DNA of 64,000 nt from Apostichopus japonicus (Eukaryota; Echinodermata; Holothuroidea; Aspidochirotida; Stichopodidae). Both the position numbers and the translations under genes were made by a program. Within the stretch, counting starts at the first letter, position 1. Every line of letters starts with the position of its first letter. Of the stretch, positions 48,191 through 62,870 are shown one piece after another. Below the pieces are notes generated by a model. The model was not told the DNA's origin. It searched no databases and was given only the letters and a program-made list of their open reading frames with translations. The stretch lies in the NCBI RefSeq assembly GCF_037975245.1, contig NC_092583.1:17694764-17758763 (forward strand). Reading direction: 5' to 3'.

Positions 48191-51100
48191 CGTTTCTATA
48201 ACAACTTCCGAAGTTTGTTCTCTTGTATTGTTTTGTCTGTCGTCAGTAGAGCTCTATGACTCACTCTTTGGTTAGCAAATACATTATTACGACGCCATAC
48301 TCGACGAACCTGGAATCCCCTGTTTTTGTTGTTAGAGCGTTCCAATGCTAGATTTATAATGATTGGTTGTTTTGTGGATTAAAGGAGTGGTCTACGTCCA
48401 TTCACTAATTAGATGTATTTTCAAATGTAGGCCTAGTAACCTATGCAACTAAATCAAACTTGCACACCTAAGTTTCCCATTGATGACAAAACTTTACACT
48501 ATATTTGGCTTTTGAAAAGTGTTTCTCCCACCGGAAGGTCTCATGTTCCCCCCCCCCCCCTCCTCTCTTCCCCTCTCCGCACACCCCGCCCAACCTCATC
48601 TCACCTACCACTGCGGTCTATCCTACAATGTTGAACTTGTGTACACTTTCTTCAAAGTACACCTACTTGCCTTTAATTTCTTTAAATTTACTACCGTATC
48701 TTCCTAGTTTTATAAACTATTTAGCGTACAGGCTATATTGGTGCAATGGTTTGTAAGAATGTTATGAACGTTTTGTTTACTTTCATTGACCTATTTTACA
48801 CTAACAACCCCGTCCCGATTCTTACATGCAAAATAGGATAAGCCTAACTGCTATATGTGTGAAACTGTTGATTGTTGGTATATTTGTTAAGTAAAGTTAC
48901 GGATTTTCTCAAGGTGGCGAAAAACAAAGCACTTTGTGTCCAAACATATAATTTGAGGCATTACATAGCAAGCCAAATCCGATGATTTGCGAATTGTTTT
49001 TAATACCAACAGATTACAGCTCCATCCGCTTAAGGACGTTAGTTAGTCAACTCATTAATTGAATCAGCCAAGTACCAATTAGAGTTAGGGGAATCAACTT
49101 ATCATGTTATCATTGCAAATTGTCATTGTCTTTGTTCCAAATGTCAATAAGATTACTGATACAAGGAAGGCTATTCCGTTCGTTATGTGATTGGAGGTAA
49201 CCTTAGCACAGTAGTAGGACTGTATATGGATGTGTAGGTTCTTAACAAGATGAACGAGAAGAGATAAGCCTAATACATCAAGTAAGTCAACAGTATGTAT
49301 TATCATTAGAACCAAACACATTCCATCATCGGTAACACCTGTGTGTATGCTGTCTTATTCGGTAAGCTTTTACGCACGCTTTATCAATACTGCCAAACTG
49401 TCGTATAAAGTTTTGTTTTTATATTTTGTTTTTATTGTTGTTGTTGTTGTTTTTTGAGGGGGGAGGGGGGGGGCTATTGAGATAACCCCGTATCAAGACA
49501 ATTCACGAATATTAAAAGACATAAGACAAAGAGTTTGGGTGTATAGCTAGCCATTACAAATATTGCACGATTAATAGCCATTATACATACCATCATAATC
49601 TGTTTACCAGTATGTATTTAATGCTTACATTTAAAATGTCCAATGTGATATATTTTATGTTAAACGTGACTACGAATGGGTTTCCAGAGAGTACCTTAAA
49701 GAATGACAAACTACTTGATTCTACTTATAAATTCATAAGAATAGGGTCCTCTATAAATATTCATGATAGAGAACTCATTTGACTTGAAACGTTCTGTCGT
49801 AAGGACCGCACATAGAGACGGGGGCCCTGATGACAACAGTCTTTGTTTATCGTGTTCATTGTTCCATTCGTGCACATAGCGTGGATCAAGTAACGTGTGA
49901 GTGGAACCCTTTAAGACTTAAAAAGTAAGCTTACGTCTTGTACCGTGCACAGACATAAATAATACCTCTTTATACCTTCTTTGATATAATACTTTATTTA
50001 AATAATGATCCTTTTCATTCGTTCAAGTCAAAGGTTAACTCCGAACTATAGAAACATAATCCGGTAAATCCTAGAGAGAAAAAAACGAGTTCCATTTTGT
50101 TATCTTTTGGGAATACGGTTTAGCTTGTTTACATTTCCTGCATAATGGAGGGTCGCCGAACTGGTTGTTATTTAAGGATTTCGATAAAAAGCTAATTTAT
50201 AAGTCCTAAAAACAGCTTTGGAAAATGAGGTTAGTGATAAATACGTACAACAAGTCCTACTTGCGAGAGAAGACAGAATTGCCAGTGGGGCTCGTTTATC
50301 CATCGTCGCTAAATTTGACATAAATCTGATTGCAAGGAGAATGGAAGCCTAGCTATTATGCTATTAATATTTATAACCGTATTCGCACAAATATATGACA
50401 TTGTTTGCGGCATGGATAGATAGAGCTGCTACCTAAGGGATATTTCGTTGTCAAGTACCAGCTCCTTGCATGTTAGCAGATCCCTGATGTGCCTCCTCCA
50501 TGTTGGGTGTTATGTCAATACCATGCCACTTCTAGCTTCACCATGAAATAAGACTCCGATATTCGGAAGGAAACAGTAATTTTTGACTGTTGTTAATATG
50601 ATGACGATGATGAGGCCGATGGTGACAACGACGAAGACGATAATAATAGGCTGCCTTTTATTCGCTTTGAAAGAAACCTAAAATGGCCATCGTGTCCTAC
50701 TTCACAAATATGTCAACACTACTCGGCGTTCCTCTCTGCCATAGCCAATGAAAATAAGCATTCTGTTAAAACCCTCTATTTTATTGTTTATGTTTTCGTG
50801 AAGAATTCAAAATTCTTTTTAGTAATATTTGTAAATAAAAACTGAGAATTCGAGGACCGTATCGGCGATTCTTCTCTAACACAGTTTATGTGACAGAACG
50901 ATGTGAAGGTCAAGGTACTGCCATAACATATTACGTCATACTTACGTCAGTTGTGTATTGTGGAAAGGATTATTGTTTTGCGGTGTATATAGTTACGGTG
51001 CCTCAAATTAGAACGCCACACATAGGTGGTTGCATCTTGTACAGCAGCAGATAGTCAACAAACTAATTTATATCGATTGTTCGATCACAGTATCATAGTA

Positions 51101-53640
51101 ATCTGCTGTCCGGTGTGGTTGTACTATAACCATAGCTTATAGCTGTTAATCCCCTGCAGAATGCTATAATTGGAAGTAATTGTTTGTTTTCTTGCAATGT
51201 GAACACAAGATTACGCTTTACGCTTTGGCCTAAACTAGCCGAACGGTATAGCCTTAGTTAAGGTGGGGGGGGGACTGGGGGTAACCAGCCATCAAGGGGT
51301 GGGGCCTAGTCTAGGATGGAGAGGGAGATAAATTAAACCCAGTCTTCAAATGCTTGCTGTTGTCGACGAAGATAATTTGTAAACAGTAGCGTTGGTATGT
51401 TAGGTTCCATGCCCGGTATTAACATCTGTCAAAGTGAGTATTCAAGATTTGCGACCAAGACGAGCAAGGGTCCAGTAATCTGGTCATTATTGATTCTTGG
51501 GAAAATATTTTGCAAATATTTCACAACCGTGACAAGAGAGGATCCTATACACCGTACACGATCGTCCAAAACAATGAAGAAAAGGGTGATGACGTATGGC
51601 TATGTAAGGTCAAAGCTCACGGTCAATGTTTACGAGACTTTAGGGTGGGTTCTGTGGACATTTTAATGTTCTTGTTTTTGCCCCTGTCATGTAGCATGTT
51701 TCAAACAAATCGATATTTGGATTATAATCACAAATGTGTAGCAAGTAACTTCTGTAGGATTGCAGAAATGCTCGTCTTGGTCAGATTTTACATTATAAAT
51801 AAATAATAATAAAAGTATCAACATTTGCCAAACAGTTTGTCTCTTATAGTTTGACCTCAGTGGAACTGATATATTCCCATTTCATAAAATCCCAGTTTTA
51901 TCAATATTTCACCAAAAAATGTATGCATCTGGTTAACGAGAACGGAGAAAAGGCTTTGATGGATCCATCTTGGGAAATTGTGGGGACAGGAAGGGTGCTG
52001 GGGAGGAGTGGTACATACCGACAATCCGCAAATGCAGCCTATATCTTTTACAGCATATACGATAGTCGATTTACTACCTGCCCAATCCTTATTACATGTG
52101 GGCCTACGTGTAATTGGGGTTCCCCTTTGTATTACTAAAAGCTATTTGAAGATACGACCGCTTAACACCCCCCCCCCCCCTCCCCCCTTATAGCCTATGT
52201 GATTTATTTAACAGTTTAGTCCATAATAGTATATGTTTCTCATGGAGGTTTATCTTCATTGACTAATTTTAGTCGCAAAGTTTTGTTGTTGACGCTCGAT
52301 TCCATCGCTTCTGATGTGATTAAATGTAGTCAGCGCAGGCCCCAAATTATAGGATGCTATAATTGCTAGAAGTTTTCAAAAAATACATTCCTGGCGGTCT
52401 TTACTCTCCAAATTGTTCTCAGACATTTTTAACGAACACACAATGTATGACTGTAAGTCCCAGTGAGGAAAATTTCCTTGAAGTTTGTAATAAAAACAGT
52501 TTAAGAATTTGGACCAAAGGTGACCATATTTGAATATCTAGCATATTTGGGGCCAATACAGCATACCTTTAAGGTACCTTATCTTTCGTTTTAATGGGTG
52601 AAATATATGATAATACCAGATTGTGCCAACCTCAAAAAAATGATTTAATAGAAAATACCGATATTGAGAATGCTGGCAGTTATGAGAAACTCTTTGTAAA
52701 GGACAATACCTTTGGGGTTTAATTAATTCCCTAATCCATAACTAAATAAGAACCATTTCATGATGCTAGGTTTCACTAAATGTAGAATATAATACGCCTA
52801 CTTGTAGAATTTGCTGACTGATCGTCTGGTTACTACGACGGACTTTTCAATATCTTCTTTAGTTTTTCCTTTCCGTGTTTCACGTCATCGATCTAATTCG
52901 TGAAACAATGACCCCTAAAATTACTCTGCGCATTTTACTTTTTAGATGGTATAAAGTTTCCCTACTTCCGACTTTGAACATCTTTCAAGATTTAAAATCG
53001 ATTGAAAATGAGGTTGGTGCCATCTTCCTGTGTGGCTTACATTATTAGTAGTATTACAGTAAACCAAGATTTATCATTCTACTTTGGTTTTGTTGGTTAC
53101 CAAGAATTCCCAGTCTGCGTATCTTAACCTTTGAACTTTAAAGCCACGTTTTAGAATTCGACGGCAATGTTGTCGACAGTTTTATGAACATCCTTGCAGA
53201 GAAATCGTCAGGCGGTGATATTAAATTATCCTGAAATTGGCAGAGCGAATTATACATTCAGAACGGAAACATTGCTGCCACTGGAACTGATAAGGCTCAC
53301 GACCGCCATTCCGATTAAGCGCACTCCTTCCTTACCCCCTCCCCCCCCCTCTCCACACACACACACTCCATCCACACACATTCACACACGTGCAGAGAGA
53401 CAAGTTGGGTGAAGTTATTACCAAAGAGTATGGCAAGGTTACTAAAGCCCTTTATCAAACCTTCACGCATCACCTCCCACACGAATATGTGACTGGGTCG
53501 AACCCCCACCCCTACCCATAAAACTGACCGCATTTGAACTAACACAGGTTCAATGTACTTTTGAAAGCACCATAAACTTTGATGTTGTTTGTGAAACTAC
53601 CCTGGTATCAGAAGTATCCAGATATCCTTTTGATTCATCT

Positions 53641-54480
53641 GACACAACGTTGTCCAACACTGCTAGAATGAACACCGTTTAACACAACGTTGTTAAACAC
53701 TGCTAGAATGAACACCGTTTAACACAACGTTGTCCAACACTGCTAGAATGAACACCGTTTAACACAACGTTGTTAAACACTGCTAGAATGAACACCGTTT
53801 AACACAACGTTATTAAACACTGCTAGAATGAACACCGTTTAACACAACGTTGTTAACCACTGCTAGAATGAACACCGTTTAACACAAAGTTGTTAAACAC
53901 TGCTAGAATGAACACCGTTTAACACAAAGTTGTTAAACACTGCTAGAATGAACACCGTTTAACACAACGTTGTTAAACACTCCTAGAATGAACACCGTTT
54001 AACACAACGTTGTTAAACACTGCTAGAATGAACACCGTTTAACACAAAGTTGTTAAACACTGCTAGAATGAACACCGTTTAACACAAAGTTGTTAAACAC
54101 TGCTAGAATGAACACCGTTTAACACTAAGTTGTTAAACACTGCTAGAATGAACACCGTTTAACACAACGTTGTTAAACACTGCTTGAATCAACACCGTTT
54201 AACACAACGTTGTTAAACACTGCTAGAATGAACACCGTTTAACACAACGTTGTTAAACACTGCTAGAATGAACACCGCTTAACACAACGTTGTCCAAGAT
54301 TGCTAGAATGAACACCGTTTAAACTACGTTGACCAAGCTTGCTAGAATGAAAACCGTTTATCACAGCGTTTTCCAACACTGCTAGAATGCAAACCGTTGA
54401 ACACAACGTGGTCCAATACTGCTAGAATGAACACCGTTTAACGCAACGTTGTCCAACACTGCTAGAACGAAAACCGTTTC
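53641..54480. repeat. 40-bp minisatellite with palindromic unit, about 21 copies
   Basis: Unit TGCTAGAATGAACACC plus GTTTAACACAACGTTG plus TTAAACAC. GTTTAACA..AACGTT..TGTTAAAC is a near-palindrome present in most copies. Copies diverge toward the right end (54290-54480). Confidence 0.97.
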
Positions 54481-57095
54481 CATTGAAATAATTAGTGTTT
54501 AAAGGAGCATGCATTTGTAATTTGTATAAAGCAACATTCCGTTATGAACTGATACTGCTTACATTGTTCAGCTGTCATGTGTGTCAAGAGCATATAACAA
54601 TATATATATATATAGACATATCGATGTATCGAGCAACTGATATCTCATCACAATACTCTCTATATAGCCATTTTTAGGTTCAAATAATGTCCAAAATGTT
54701 TAATATTTTCAACTTGCTTGCTGTAGTTATGAACACTATATATAAGACAGCGTCGAGCAGAAATAATTAATTTTCGATAAGGCGGTGTTACATGACAGTG
54801 TACATGCACGAGCAGACATGTGATTATAATACACCATTTAGAAAAGTTATTCATAAATATAGAATACTCAAATACACATGTGGTTGACAAGTCTCCATCC
54901 GTCCGCAGGCTATCGGGCATTTAGGTATACTATACGGTATGCAAAACAAAGCATAATCTGTCCATGCATTCATCCTTTCTGTATATTAAGCATAATTCGA
55001 CTCTCAAGCCGGAAAAGGGGGTTTAGGAGGGCAAAGAATGGAGGGTTGTTGGGTTCATTCACTGGAAATAGGTCTTATCATTGGTTACGTGGCGATATTC
55101 AACAATCAAAAACTGACTTAAAAATAAACTCTGAACTATGGGAACATTCCCCCAAGGTAGTTGAAAAATAGGTTTTTCTCTTTAACCCGTCAAACAAAAT
55201 ATGATTTATGATGTTTTTCCGCCAGCGAACAAGATATCTGTTGTTCTTATATGTTATTATATTTGGTCTTTATGCTTCGGTTGTCAAAACAACCCAATTT
55301 CGTAACACGTGAGTGTGAATTTGCGGACACAAAAGTGCTTTCAGAGTTCAGAGTATACGTAGTAATATATTATATTCTGAAGTTCCACGCTTGGAGAGGG
55401 TCATGAGTGTATTGGGGTGGGGAGGGGTGGGGCAAAGCGGGGGAGCGGTTGTAGAGGGTTAGAAGGTGCAGCTGAAGCGTTATTAGTTAACTGTTCCTTT
55501 TTGATTGGTTTTATGGATCATTTTGGATCATTGGTTGACAAATTCAAAGGAGCATCCCGCTTCCGTCCCTACCCAACCCCCCTCCTCCAAGCCCCTCCTC
55601 CAACTCCCTCCTCTAATCCCTCCTCCAACCCCCTCCTCTAATCCCCTCCTCCAACCCCTGACCCTACTCCCACACCTTTCGTCTCTTCGTAACACGTATC
55701 GCGTAACAACTCCACAATCATGTTTTGCATGATTTCTATATATGTGTAACTATTATCATTTTAAAGGCATAATTCTTGTTTGCTTTCCCTAATATTTAAT
55801 GACGTAGCAGCATTCTGAATTATTTGTTTGTTGTAAGATTTCTTTGTATGAAGAAATATGAAAACTCGTTGTGGTTCGATTTCTCGTCTTTATTCATTGC
55901 ATAAAACCTTCTATCGTGACCATACAAACGTGTCCTTCTGTTTGAGGCTGTCATCGTAGCCTATATCCTTGGCGTGGTTGTTTAAGTTAAGTGGTACCCC
56001 CCCCCCCCCCTTCCTGCTTTTGAGATCAGTTTTATAACTTCTGCAGGATGAATTTTTAGATCTCTTGCGTTAGGGATTTATAAGGATTGACCCCTTTGTG
56101 ACCTTAACAATCAGCTGGATTATATAATTATTCGGATTTGATGTCAAGACCTTCGTATTTGTGAGAGGTGTCAACTATTTACATGATAACGTGAAGGCAT
56201 TTTGATTATTACTTGGTTCGATAATAATAGATTGCTTTTGTTGGAGGATTGCCCATAATACGTCCTTTACCGATGTCCCAGTGTTGACATCTAGATCACA
56301 CCGTGCCGAGGTAAAAATGGAACGACGTGGTGTCTGGAATGTTTGCAATATTTTCGATGAATTTTCGTGCATTTGACAAAAGTAATAAAAGATTAAACAT
56401 TGAAAGCGGATTTTGAAGAGCTCGTCAAAAGTCTAATTACAATGACCTATGATACGGTTAGCCGTTGTTGTTTTTGAAATATCTGGTTTTATCTATTTTG
56501 ATATTTATTTGAAATATCTACTGAAATTCGTACGGTTTGGTCCTTATTATATACAAATATAAATATTGCAAAAGATGTTGCCCTGTTCGAGTGAATGTTT
56601 TATATTTCAGTAGCATCCGGAACCTTAACTAGCATAACAAAAGATGTCTTGTAATGCCGACCCACCTAGAGGAACAAAGACTTTTCTGGAATGCGATTCT
56701 GGGGGTTGGGGTATGGTGGGGGTTATGGTTGGGTGGAGGTGGGGTGGGGTGGTGGTGGGGGTGAGTCATTGACTTAATGAACACAATATACCTAGAAATA
56801 TTGCAGTTGATCCCAAAAGTCAACTGTTCATTAACCTTGTACACTCTTTGAGTATAATTAAAGAATTGATTTGATTTACAGCCTGACGTGTTTGGTACTA
56901 TTGTACCCGAGTGAACCCGTACGAACCCAATCAAATTGAAACTTATTTTTAGACATAACTGGTAATGAAAGTTGAAAAGTTTAAGATGTAAATTGTGATC
57001 ATGCATGAATGATGGAATGGATGGCACTCTCAATGCATACTGCTGTTCTAAGGTGTTTCACGGGCTGAGTACACAGCATACAGATAACACTTATC

Positions 57096-57411
57096 ACTGA
57101 GAACACTAACATCCGAGAACTAACATCCGAGAACACTAATATCCGAGAACACTAACATCCGAGAACACTCACATCCGAGAACACTAACATCCGAGAACAC
57201 TAACATCCGAAAACACTAACTTCCGAGAACACTCACATCCGAGAACACTAACATCCGAGAACACTAACATCCGAGAACACTAACATCCGAGAACACTAAC
57301 ATCCGAGAACACTAACATCCGAGAACACTCACATCCGAGAACACTCACATCCGAGAACACTAACATCCGAGAACACTAACATCCGAGAACACTAACATCC
57401 GAGAACACTTA
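57096..57411. repeat. 16-bp minisatellite, about 20 copies
   Basis: Unit CATCCGAGAACACTAA; a shortened unit near 57115-57127, and CTCACATCC variants interspersed. Confidence 0.96.
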
Positions 57412-60126
57412 TACCAGGGAATTCTAATCACTTAGTCCTTATGTTTTTTGCTTTAAACACTATGACACGGGTAATAGGTTGTTTGTTTTTAGGATTTATG
57501 GAAGGGCTTTCAAACCACTGTTTGCCAACCGCCATTGTCGGTGGCTTTACAGTCGAAGAGGAACTGTTTATTTAATGTTTTTGAATATTGGTGTAAATGT
57601 CGATCGCGGTCTCCGTCTATAAAAAGCTTAGCCTTTAGGTCTTATATGTATCTGTGAGTATTCATATGCTTGGGTTGTAAGAGCAGTGGCTGTAACACAT
57701 GTTCATTTAAAAAACAGCTACAAATATGTCTGCTTGAGCCGAGTTTTTTTATGTTGTTCAGATTTCAATGACTATTTATAAGCTGCAAAATTGGTTTTCT
57801 GTCCCACTAGGTGTGTCGTCCTAGGTTATTTTGATATTCGCTCAAATATGCCAGCGCGTGCCAACTTTCACCTGACACCGTTAGAACTGTTTTTTCTTCT
57901 TTGTTTTAATTTACTAATGCCTTGTTTTTCTCTGATTTCGCGGGTGAAGTAAGTCCGGTAATATTACCCGTATACTGAAACTTTTCTATCCCAGTTGCTT
58001 CCGACAAAATAAACCTTTGGCACCAAAGGGGAAATAAATAATCTGATAAGATTGCTTGTTTGTGTCTTATTCTTGAACTATAATACTGTTTGCACATTCC
58101 TACGGTGAAATAAATCTGCTTGCTTGCGAGATTATGAGAATTGTATGATCACTGCGTAAAAATTGAGATGAATGCACATTATTTGTGAACAGCGCCATCA
58201 AATCGTACCGTATCGTACCGCACAAATAGGTGCCATCAAGGTCGTTATAATAAATGGCAACTTTGCAAAAGAGATTGATGTTATAATTATGAATATTTTG
58301 CAATTTGGTAGACCATTACAATAATTTCAATGAAATTTTCATTTCAGTGAAGATCGTCCTTGTATCATTGACAAATTATGCTATTTATAGTATCCTGTGT
58401 TGACCGGTCAAAGTGGCTGGATTTAGGAGTTTAGCAGGCCGATCATGACGGCAACACCTAAAAAGCAACTTTAAAATTAGGTCAAAGCTAAAATGCTTGT
58501 TGTGCACTGCTGGTATCATGAAGACCAGTAACATGCTTTCTAGTTGGGGTATGAGGGGGTTATTTTCTTTTTCTTTTTATGGAGAAAAACAGTCATCAGT
58601 TATCTTGCACAATTATCCGCGCATTTCAATAGTAAAATTTCGCTTCCCTTCATCTAACTTGTAGCTATCAAGGACACAAGGAACACGAAGTGGTGGGGTA
58701 CGAAGACATTTCGTTTATTAAATTAGGGAACGAATTCTCAGGATTGCCAACTTACCGGTTTCCTCCGTATCGATAACTAATTTAAATAAATATTTACAGC
58801 AAATTGGCAACATCATTAAAGTATTCTTAAAGTTGTTTCAAATTCTTATTTCTTTTTTATAATCAGAATAAAGAGGGCCGACAGTATAATAATGGTGTAT
58901 GATATCTTTGAAAGGTTGGTGGATATTTGTCCGAGACTAATAACTGACATTAGACTAACCCTTGGTTTCATGTAACAATCTTTCTGTGAGTTTATCGTTA
59001 TTTTATGGGGCTGGGTTGGGGTGGGGTGGGTGGTGTGAGGGTGATACACACTCCACCATTGATTACTGGGTTTATTGGTGAGTGGTATACACCTTTCCTT
59101 GTACCTAAATGTACCGTTTATTCCTTGAACCATGGAGAATGATTCAGAACTCTGAATTCTTTATTTGTTTGAATTTTGTCTCGATCTGGACAAACTACTG
59201 TCAAATATCTTATTCCGCTTGAATATGACTGATAATATATAGCCGACGTGTCGAATAACAATATTTACATTAGAAACAGAGACCATCTTAATATAATAAA
59301 TGAAGAAATTATCACTTACATTTCATATCAGTTTCGGATTGATTTACTAGTTCAATCGACTAAGGGTTAGAAATGTGACATTCATTTTCTCTCATCACCA
59401 TCACTTTAGAAATTTGAGTAGTGAACTCGTGATCCCTGGTTTCACGGTATGTATGGCACTATGACTTCTGATTGGCAGGCAGACTTAACGAAGAAACGGC
59501 TGTATATATATATATATCACCATAAAATAAAGGCTGGACAGCTCACTTGGATGACAAACTCCTTTATCAGAGATAACTGAGGGCGTGTGTATGATATTGT
59601 AGTTTGGTTGTACTGCTATGTTCTTAATGAGCTCCGTGTGTCTATTCTGGGACACTTCTAACATTGGGGCTCTTCTATAGAGCACGGAGCTTACTCTCAC
59701 TTTAATGGTATCTGGGGGTGAAGTGGTGTGGAATGGGGGGGGGGGGCTTTCTAGGTAGTACAAAAATGGGAGATGACATTTTGACCCGTAAAATAAAAAA
59801 CAAAAATTGTTACGTTAGTTGTTATATACACAGGTAAGATGATGTTGAAGCTGTATCGTTCAACCAGAGTTTGTATTATTCATGCAATACAACTCCCCCC
59901 AACCCCCACCCAACACCTCCTCCCCCCCACACACACACACTCCGTCATAAAGTGTCCATCCCACAATCACCCACCCACACTCCGTAAAACATTGTTTAAT
60001 TCATTCAGTTTTTTAAGTAAGCTTTCCTGATGGTAACCTGACACCATATAAGAAAAACATACACTTTTACAAATACTCCTATTAAATTGTATTGCATAAT
60101 TACACTGTGTGAGTCTTTTATGCACG

Positions 60127-60335
60127 TTTATGTGGTAATGGGTGACATTCCCCCATCTTCACCTCCGTATTGAGGTCCATCCCTCTGATTAAAGAACATT
60201 TATGTGGTAATGGGTGACATTCCCTCATCTTCACCTCTGTACTGGGGTCCATTCCTCTGATTAAGGAACATTCATGTGGTAATGTATGACATTCCCCCAT
60301 GTTCACCTCTGTACTGGGGTCCATTCCTCTGCTTT
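60127..60335. repeat. 72-bp tandem repeat, 2.9 copies
   Basis: Units start at 60127, 60199 and 60271 (TTTATGTGGTAATGGGTGAC...CCATTCCTCTGATTAA). The period is a multiple of 3, giving a repetitive minus-strand frame that is not supported as a gene. Confidence 0.93.
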
Positions 60336-60988
60336 ACATTGTGGTCACCTATACCGTTAACCTATACATTACAAGAGTATTTTGCTCGATGACCCTGAGT
60401 GAGGTCACAACTTGATTAAGTCAGCAGGTGGCCCAATTATGACCAATTACGCTCGTACAAACAACACAGCGATTTTCCAAATTCCTTTCAATTTAACCAC
60501 TAGAATTTGCTTTATAACTTTGTTTACTATTTGTAATAAGCAATACTATTACGCATGCGCATTTGAATGTTATATTCTCAGCCATTTTGTTTTCTTTACT
60601 GCTCTCGTTTGGTTGCAATAATCGTTGCGGCAGCATGTTGTTTGATGGTGTGTCATGTGATGACGTCACAATGTGTTCAAGTCTGCCCTGAATTCTTAAC
60701 CTCACTAATTCAGTCGTAAATGTAGTTGAGCGCTTTGAATGTAACATTTATAGGCATTAGGTCATCAATAATCGAATTCTATCTTAAATATAGGTGATTT
60801 AAGAGAAACAAGACCGCCTGAGACTAGGAGGGTGGTAAACACAGATCGCTTATCTTATCTAAGACTCTAATGACGGCATTAGTTTAGGTTAGCAGTTCAA
60901 TTTATGATTACTTATTTAAAAAAGGGCATTTGAATGTCCACATGAGGTTCAAACTGCAACAAAGAAACATAATTGTATTGCAGGTCAA

Positions 60989-61163
60989 TTACAATAAATA
61001 CACTCTTCATAGGTAAAACTGGTATCTCAAATAACTTTGGTATCTCAAATAACTTTGGTATCAAATAAATACACTATGGTATCAAATACACTATGGTTAT
61101 TTGGTATCAAATAAATACAATAAATACACTCTTCATAGGTAAAACTGGTATCTCAAATAACTT
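60989..61163. repeat. Direct ~50-bp duplication with internal GGTATC repeats
   Basis: CAATAAATACACTCTTCATA through CTCAAATAACTTT occurs twice about 120 bp apart. Short GGTATC(TCAA)ATAA blocks fill the space between. Confidence 0.85.
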
Positions 61164-61522
61164 TCCATTCCTGAGATGCAATCATTGACAATATAATTAT
61201 AAATAATAATTTAATGATTATATTGAATGAAAAAGATATGGCATGTTCTGATTAAGTATACGAAGCCATCGACAAGGAAACAAGTAAAGTAAGTTCGGGG
61301 CTATCATTTTCCCTCTCCCATCCCTTGCCCTGCCTCCTCCCCTTCCCCCATCCCTCACCCACCCTCCACACCCAAGCAATAATCGACGCGCTGTATTGTT
61401 ATGAATGTTTTCGATTGCTTATCCGGTACCACATTCTCCAATGATCCCAAATCCTTCCCTCCAATGCACCACACCCTCCACTCCACAGGTACTACATCCT
61501 CTCATCCAAGGTATCGCATCCC

Positions 61523-61565
61523 CAACGACCCACCCCACCCCACCCCACCCCACCCCACCCCACCC
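61523..61565. repeat. (CACCC)n microsatellite
   Basis: About eight CACCC pentamers. Confidence 0.9.
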
Positions 61566-62784
61566 ATTCAACCCTCAAGATACCACATACCACCCTCGAA
61601 ATGTATCGCGTCATTTCCTCCAACGACACCAAAGTTCATCGAACGAACTTTTTCAATTTTCCAACGCTACTGATTTCATTTGACTGGAAATGCAGTCCAA
61701 TGTTTAATAGCTCAATGTATGTGCAGGGCAGCTCTCTGTCTGTATGTCTGTAGGCTCCCTAAGTCTGTCTCTGAAGAAGCCTCCTGCTACGATCGGAACT
61801 CCTCTAACATGTATACATTTGTTGTGCAAGCCTCAGTGGGGTTACTATGTCTAATCCTTTGACACCCTCAAAATCAGGCGACATTCCAGTCAAATCCTTA
61901 CACATTTTAGTGATTCAACAGTTGTAAATGTAATGAGGTGTAATAGGTTTGTATACGTAAAGGAAATCACATGAGAAGGTTTATAGACTTAACAACCCTC
62001 TCATTTAATTTGACTTTATTTAAGATGATTGTAGGTGCACGTCAACACCACTTGTCATTAAACCAACACAACAACTACCTTCCAATGAGCTTGCTGTAGA
62101 ATAATCATCCGCATTCTCTCGATTGTATGGGACGCACAAATGGCGTGCCATATAAACTTACGAAACCCTCATTACAAGTCAAGATGTGTACTACACACGC
62201 ACGTCTGTCTGCAGTCACGTTATTCATGTAGTTTACGGCGAGAAGATAAAGTAAAGAAGAAAGAAACAAAGATTCCTTTCTCATTACAGACCACTTTTTG
62301 CCCATTGAGAGTCTGCTTGTTGACATACCAGAGAATAATACCATGCAGTTCTCTATGGCTTACCCATTGTTATTGCAAATTCTTGCTTTCCTGACACGGT
62401 TTGTTAATTGTTTCCAATAGAACAGGTAAATGGTACAACGGAATACCCTAAGGCTTTATCTACAGTGCAACATGAGCACGCAAGAGGTTTATTCATTTTG
62501 ATTTAGGCCTAGCATACTTCCATAGATTCAAATTATCTACATCTTTGGTAGTGAAGAAGATGATGATATGATATACAACACAATCTTGAGATTGGACTGC
62601 ACAATAATATTATCAGCAACGACGCCATCGTTCCGCCATTTTGATATTTATAGGTAAGGTGTGTGGCCGTACTCTCTTAACTTGATAGTGTTGGAAGTCT
62701 TTAGGTTTCATTTAATTAAAGCGTTTGTTAAGGATTGAAACATAATGTCCACCCAAATAAAGTACTCTATTCTCCGGTCATTTA

Positions 62785-62870
62785 CTCCCACCCCTTCCTC
62801 CCTCCCCTCCCTCCCTCCCCTCCCCTCCCCTCCCCTCCCCTCCCCTCCCCTCCCTCCCTTCCCTCTCCCC
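62785..62870. repeat. (CCCCT)n microsatellite
   Basis: A run of CCCCT and CCCT units, T/C only on the + strand. Confidence 0.92.

Noticed and set aside
51397-51806. Two overlapping plus-strand frames, one with VQNNEEKGDDVWLCKVKAHG, considered as an MLCK or other exon
   Set aside because: No convincing acceptor/donor pair, no recognisable domain, and two frames are open at once. It remains unexplained but not supported as a gene.
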